From: Rubrivivax sp.
GTDB lineage: Bacteria > Pseudomonadota > Gammaproteobacteria > Burkholderiales > Burkholderiaceae_C
DNA: 42,567 bases
Assembly: GCA_016790435.1 (NCBI GenBank)
Contig: JAEUPE010000062.1
Span: 1-42,567, forward strand
Direction of reading: 5' to 3'
Below the pieces are notes generated by a model. That model was not told the origin of the DNA, searched no databases, and was given only the letters and a program-made list of their open reading frames with translations. Position numbers and translations under genes: made by a program. Below are positions 40,354 to 42,567 of the stretch, in pieces. How positions within the stretch are numbered: position 1 is the stretch's first letter; every line of letters starts with the position of its first letter.

Positions 40354-40650
40354 ATGGACATGCAAGCCATCACCGAAGCCCTGCGCGCCAAGGTGGGTGA
40401 CTCCAGCGGCCTCAACGCCACCCTGAAGTTCGACTGCGGCGCCGACGGCGTCGTCGTCATCGACGGGAAGAGCGTGCCGAACACGGTGGACAACACCGAC
40501 CGCGAAACCGACTGCACGGTCGCCATCACGCACGAGAACCTGGTGGCGCTGATCACCGGCGAGCTCGAGCCGGCCACCGGCTTCATGATGGGCCGGTTCA
40601 AGGTCTCGGGCGACATGAGCGTGGCGATGAAGCTGCAGCGCGTGGTCTGA
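40354..40650 (+). CDS. SCP2 sterol-binding-domain protein
   Basis: A 98-residue single SCP2 domain (LRAKVGDSSGLNATLKFDCG, then GVVVIDGKSV and AFMKGRFKVSGD-like GFMMGRFKVSGDMSVAMKL). Such proteins bind lipids or acyl-CoAs and may present substrate or protect intermediates. It opens the plus arm and is 11 bases from the MerR gene, so the two share a transcript. Confidence 0.88.
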   Translation: MDMQAITEALRAKVGDSSGLNATLKFDCGADGVVVIDGKSVPNTVDNTDRETDCTVAITHENLVALITGELEPATGFMMGRFKVSGDMSVAMKLQRVV

Positions 40651-40661
40651 AGGGGCGCGCC

Positions 40662-41183
40662 GTGTTGCAGCGCGTGGCCCGCAAGCCGGCCCGGGATGCG
40701 GCGCGGGCGGCACCTGTGGCTGCATCTGCATCCACCTCTGCTTCGGCCTCCGCGCCGCCGCCGATGACGGCGCGCGAGGTGGTGGCCTCGCACCGCGAAG
40801 ACGACAGCGGCGAGCTCTTCGGCATCACCGAGCTGTGCGCCGAGTTCGGCATCACGCTGCGCACCATCCGCTTCTACGAGGACAAGGGGCTGCTCGCACC
40901 GCGGCGGGTGAGCGGCGCCCGCATCTACACGCGGCGCGACCGCGCGCGGCTGGCGCTCATCCTGCGCAGCAAGGCCATCGGCGCCTCGCTGGCCGACATC
41001 AAACACTACCTCGACCTCTACGGCACGCACGGCGAAGGCCGCGTGCAGCAGCTGAAGTGGGTGCTCGGCAAGACCGACGCGGCCATCCTCGACCTCGAGC
41101 AGAAGCGCTTGCACATCGAGGCTACGCTGGCCGAGTTGAGGCTGATCAACAGCGAAGTGCGCAAGCAACTCGAGTCGCGCTGA
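40662..41183 (+). CDS. MerR-family regulator, LiuR-like
   Basis: A 173-residue protein from GTG 40662 (or 139 residues from ATG 40764, a length closer to the family). The N-terminal 45 residues of the long form are Ala/Ser-rich. The winged HTH reads FGITELCAEFGITLRTIRFYEDKGLL, with RIYTRRDRARLALILRSKAIG after, and a coiled-coil dimerisation helix at the end. LiuR regulators control branched-chain and fatty-acid catabolism. It probably acts on the 40205-40224 palindrome. Confidence 0.85.
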   Translation: MLQRVARKPARDAARAAPVAASASTSASASAPPPMTAREVVASHREDDSGELFGITELCAEFGITLRTIRFYEDKGLLAPRRVSGARIYTRRDRARLALILRSKAIGASLADIKHYLDLYGTHGEGRVQQLKWVLGKTDAAILDLEQKRLHIEATLAELRLINSEVRKQLESR

Positions 41184-41220
41184 GCGCAGTGCCCGAAGCG
41201 CCTGCCAGCCAGGAAGCCCC

Positions 41221-42393
41221 ATGACCCTTCCGAACTTTCCGTCCCTGTGGATGACCGAGGAGCACGAGATGCTCCGCGAGTCGGTGAAGCGCTATATCGA
41301 GCAGAAGTGGGTGCCGCGCGCGGCCGAGTTCCGCGAGCTCGGCAGGCTGCCGCCCGAGGTGTGGCGCGAGGCGGCTGCCAACGGGCTGCTCTGCGTGTCG
41401 ACGCCGGCCGACTACGGCGGTGGCGGCGGCAACTTCGCGCACGAGGCCGTCATCCTGCTCGAGCAAGCGCGCGCCAACCTGAGTGGCTGGGGCGGCGGGC
41501 TGCACTCGGCCATCGTGGCGCCGTACATCATCCACCATGGCACCGAGGAGCAGAAGCGCCGCTGGCTGCCGAAGATGTGCACGGCCGAGTTCATCACCGC
41601 CATCGCGATGACCGAGCCCGGCACCGGCAGCGACCTGCAGAGCGTGCGCACGACCGCAAAGCGCGACGGTGACCACTACGTCATCAACGGCGCCAAGACC
41701 TTCATCACCAACGGCCAGAACGCGAACCTGATCGCCGTCGTCGCGCGCACCGGCGACGGTGGTGCCAAGGGCATGTCGCTGGTGTTCGTCGAGACCGACG
41801 CAGGTGGCGAAGGCCGTGACTCCACGCCGGGTTTCCGCCGCGGCCGCCAGCTCGACAAGGTGGGCATGAAGGCGCAGGACACGAGCGAGCTCTTCTTCGA
41901 CGACGTGCGCGTGCCGGCCGAGAACCTGCTTGGCATGAAGGAAGGCCAGGGCTTCTTCCAGCTCATGCAGGAGCTGCCGCAGGAGCGCCTGATCATCGCC
42001 GTGAGCGGCATCGGCGCCATGGAGCGCGCGCTCGAGGAGACGCTGAAGTACACGAAGGAGCGCAAGGCCTTCGGCAAGACGGTGTGGGACTTCCAGAACA
42101 CGAAGTTCAAGCTCGCCGAGGTGCAGGCCACGGTGCTGGCCACGCGCGCCTTCGTCGACGCCTGCATGGTTTCGCACCTGAAGGGCGAGCTCGACGCCGC
42201 CCGTGCCGCGCTGGCCAAGGCCTGGGTGAGCGAGCAGCAGTGCAAGGTGATGGACGAGTGCCTGCAGCTCTTCGGCGGCTATGGCTACATGATGGAGTAC
42301 CCGATCGCCGAGCTGTACGTCGATGCGCGCGTGCAGCGCATCTACGGCGGCACGAACGAGATCATGAAGGAGCTGGCCGCACGCTTCATGTGA
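41221..42393 (+). CDS. Acyl-CoA dehydrogenase, second in the divergon
   Basis: A 390-residue ACAD with AIAMTEPGTGSDL (about 127-139), KTFITNG and ERKAFGK. E255 in LPQERLIIA is at the alternative catalytic-base position of long-chain and isovaleryl-CoA dehydrogenases, and the classical C-terminal position is Gly (YGGTNEI). It sits 37 bases after the MerR gene, with AGGAAG upstream of its ATG, and precedes a thiolase gene. It likely oxidises a different chain length from the AtuD-like enzyme. Confidence 0.9.
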   Translation: MTLPNFPSLWMTEEHEMLRESVKRYIEQKWVPRAAEFRELGRLPPEVWREAAANGLLCVSTPADYGGGGGNFAHEAVILLEQARANLSGWGGGLHSAIVAPYIIHHGTEEQKRRWLPKMCTAEFITAIAMTEPGTGSDLQSVRTTAKRDGDHYVINGAKTFITNGQNANLIAVVARTGDGGAKGMSLVFVETDAGGEGRDSTPGFRRGRQLDKVGMKAQDTSELFFDDVRVPAENLLGMKEGQGFFQLMQELPQERLIIAVSGIGAMERALEETLKYTKERKAFGKTVWDFQNTKFKLAEVQATVLATRAFVDACMVSHLKGELDAARAALAKAWVSEQQCKVMDECLQLFGGYGYMMEYPIAELYVDARVQRIYGGTNEIMKELAARFM

Positions 42394-42438
42394 GCGTGCC
42401 CGCCCCTCCGGAACAGCGGTTCATGCAAGGAGACGACG

Positions 42439-42567
42439 ATGTCTGACGCATTCATCTACGACCACGTGCGCACCCCGCGCGGCAAGGGCAAGAAGGACGG
42501 CAGCCTGCACCAGGCCACGCCGGTGTGGCTGCTGCGCACGCTGCTGCAGGCGATGCAGCAGCGCAGC
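42439..42567 (+). CDS. Acetyl-CoA acetyltransferase (thiolase), 3'-truncated by the window edge
   Basis: Forty-three codons are visible, beginning MSDAFIYDHVRTPRGKGKKD. This matches the N-terminus of FadA-type acetyl-CoA C-acetyltransferases of Proteobacteria; the catalytic Cys lies beyond the window. AAGGAG precedes the ATG. As a partner of the dehydrogenase it would complete the beta-oxidation set. Confidence 0.85.
   Translation, partial: MSDAFIYDHVRTPRGKGKKDGSLHQATPVWLLRTLLQAMQQRS

Overview
The window is very GC-rich, has short intergenic gaps and many start/stop overlaps, and carries gene families typical of Burkholderiales (Betaproteobacteria of the Rubrivivax/Leptothrix/Methylibium/Aquincola kind). 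The taxonomy is inferred from codon use, the acyl-CoA gene repertoire and an intergenic hairpin repeat of a kind common in that order. I see no tRNA, rRNA, CRISPR array, insertion sequence or phage gene, and no gene-free stretch longer than about 230 bases.

Layout. 1-2069: a 5'-truncated crotonase, a transglutaminase-like protein and a PaaI-type thioesterase, overlapping and co-oriented. 2084-6934: a group of exported proteins (CAP-domain lipoprotein, DUF1579-like protein, a frameshifted Cys-rich repeat protein, a beta-helix protein). 6981-11055: a soluble hybrid histidine kinase overlapping an unusual winged-helix/receiver/degenerate-cyclase protein. 11183-16830: an ABC importer of the NitT/TauT type with two permeases, then a cyclase-family hydrolase and fumarylacetoacetase. 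16856-18865: a compact bufferin-type RiPP operon (bufABC), divergent from a TlpA-like gene; both appear to be read from matching ECF-sigma promoters. 19650-22410: an HtrA protease, a LuxR-type regulator and an HtrA-like protein that has lost its catalytic His and Ser. 22710-23610: three small genes. 23766-27159: a membrane-fusion protein, FtsX-like permease and LolD-like ATPase.

27711-31900 (minus strand) is the most distinctive locus. A TetR regulator overlaps a stand-alone B12-binding mutase subunit, followed by a catalytic mutase subunit with an atypical substrate pocket, which in turn overlaps a MeaB-type G-protein chaperone fused to a PaaI hotdog thioesterase. An AT-rich promoter with a 6-2-6 inverted repeat sits just upstream. 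I read this as a self-regulated coenzyme-B12 acyl-CoA mutase module of unknown substrate.

32022-42567 is an acyl-CoA carboxylation/beta-oxidation divergon. On the minus strand are SDR, carboxyltransferase, acyl-CoA dehydrogenase, enoyl-CoA hydratase and biotin carboxylase, in the same order as atuBCDEF of Pseudomonas acyclic-terpene degradation, then a beta-keto acid cleavage enzyme and a thioesterase. On the plus strand are an SCP2 protein, a LiuR-like MerR regulator, a second acyl-CoA dehydrogenase and the start of a thiolase. A 14-bp perfect palindrome between the two arms is the likely MerR operator. Several small rearrangements (a hairpin around the biotin carboxylase start, a decayed copy of that start, a 14-bp tandem repeat, a hairpin repeat) lie at gene junctions inside this operon.
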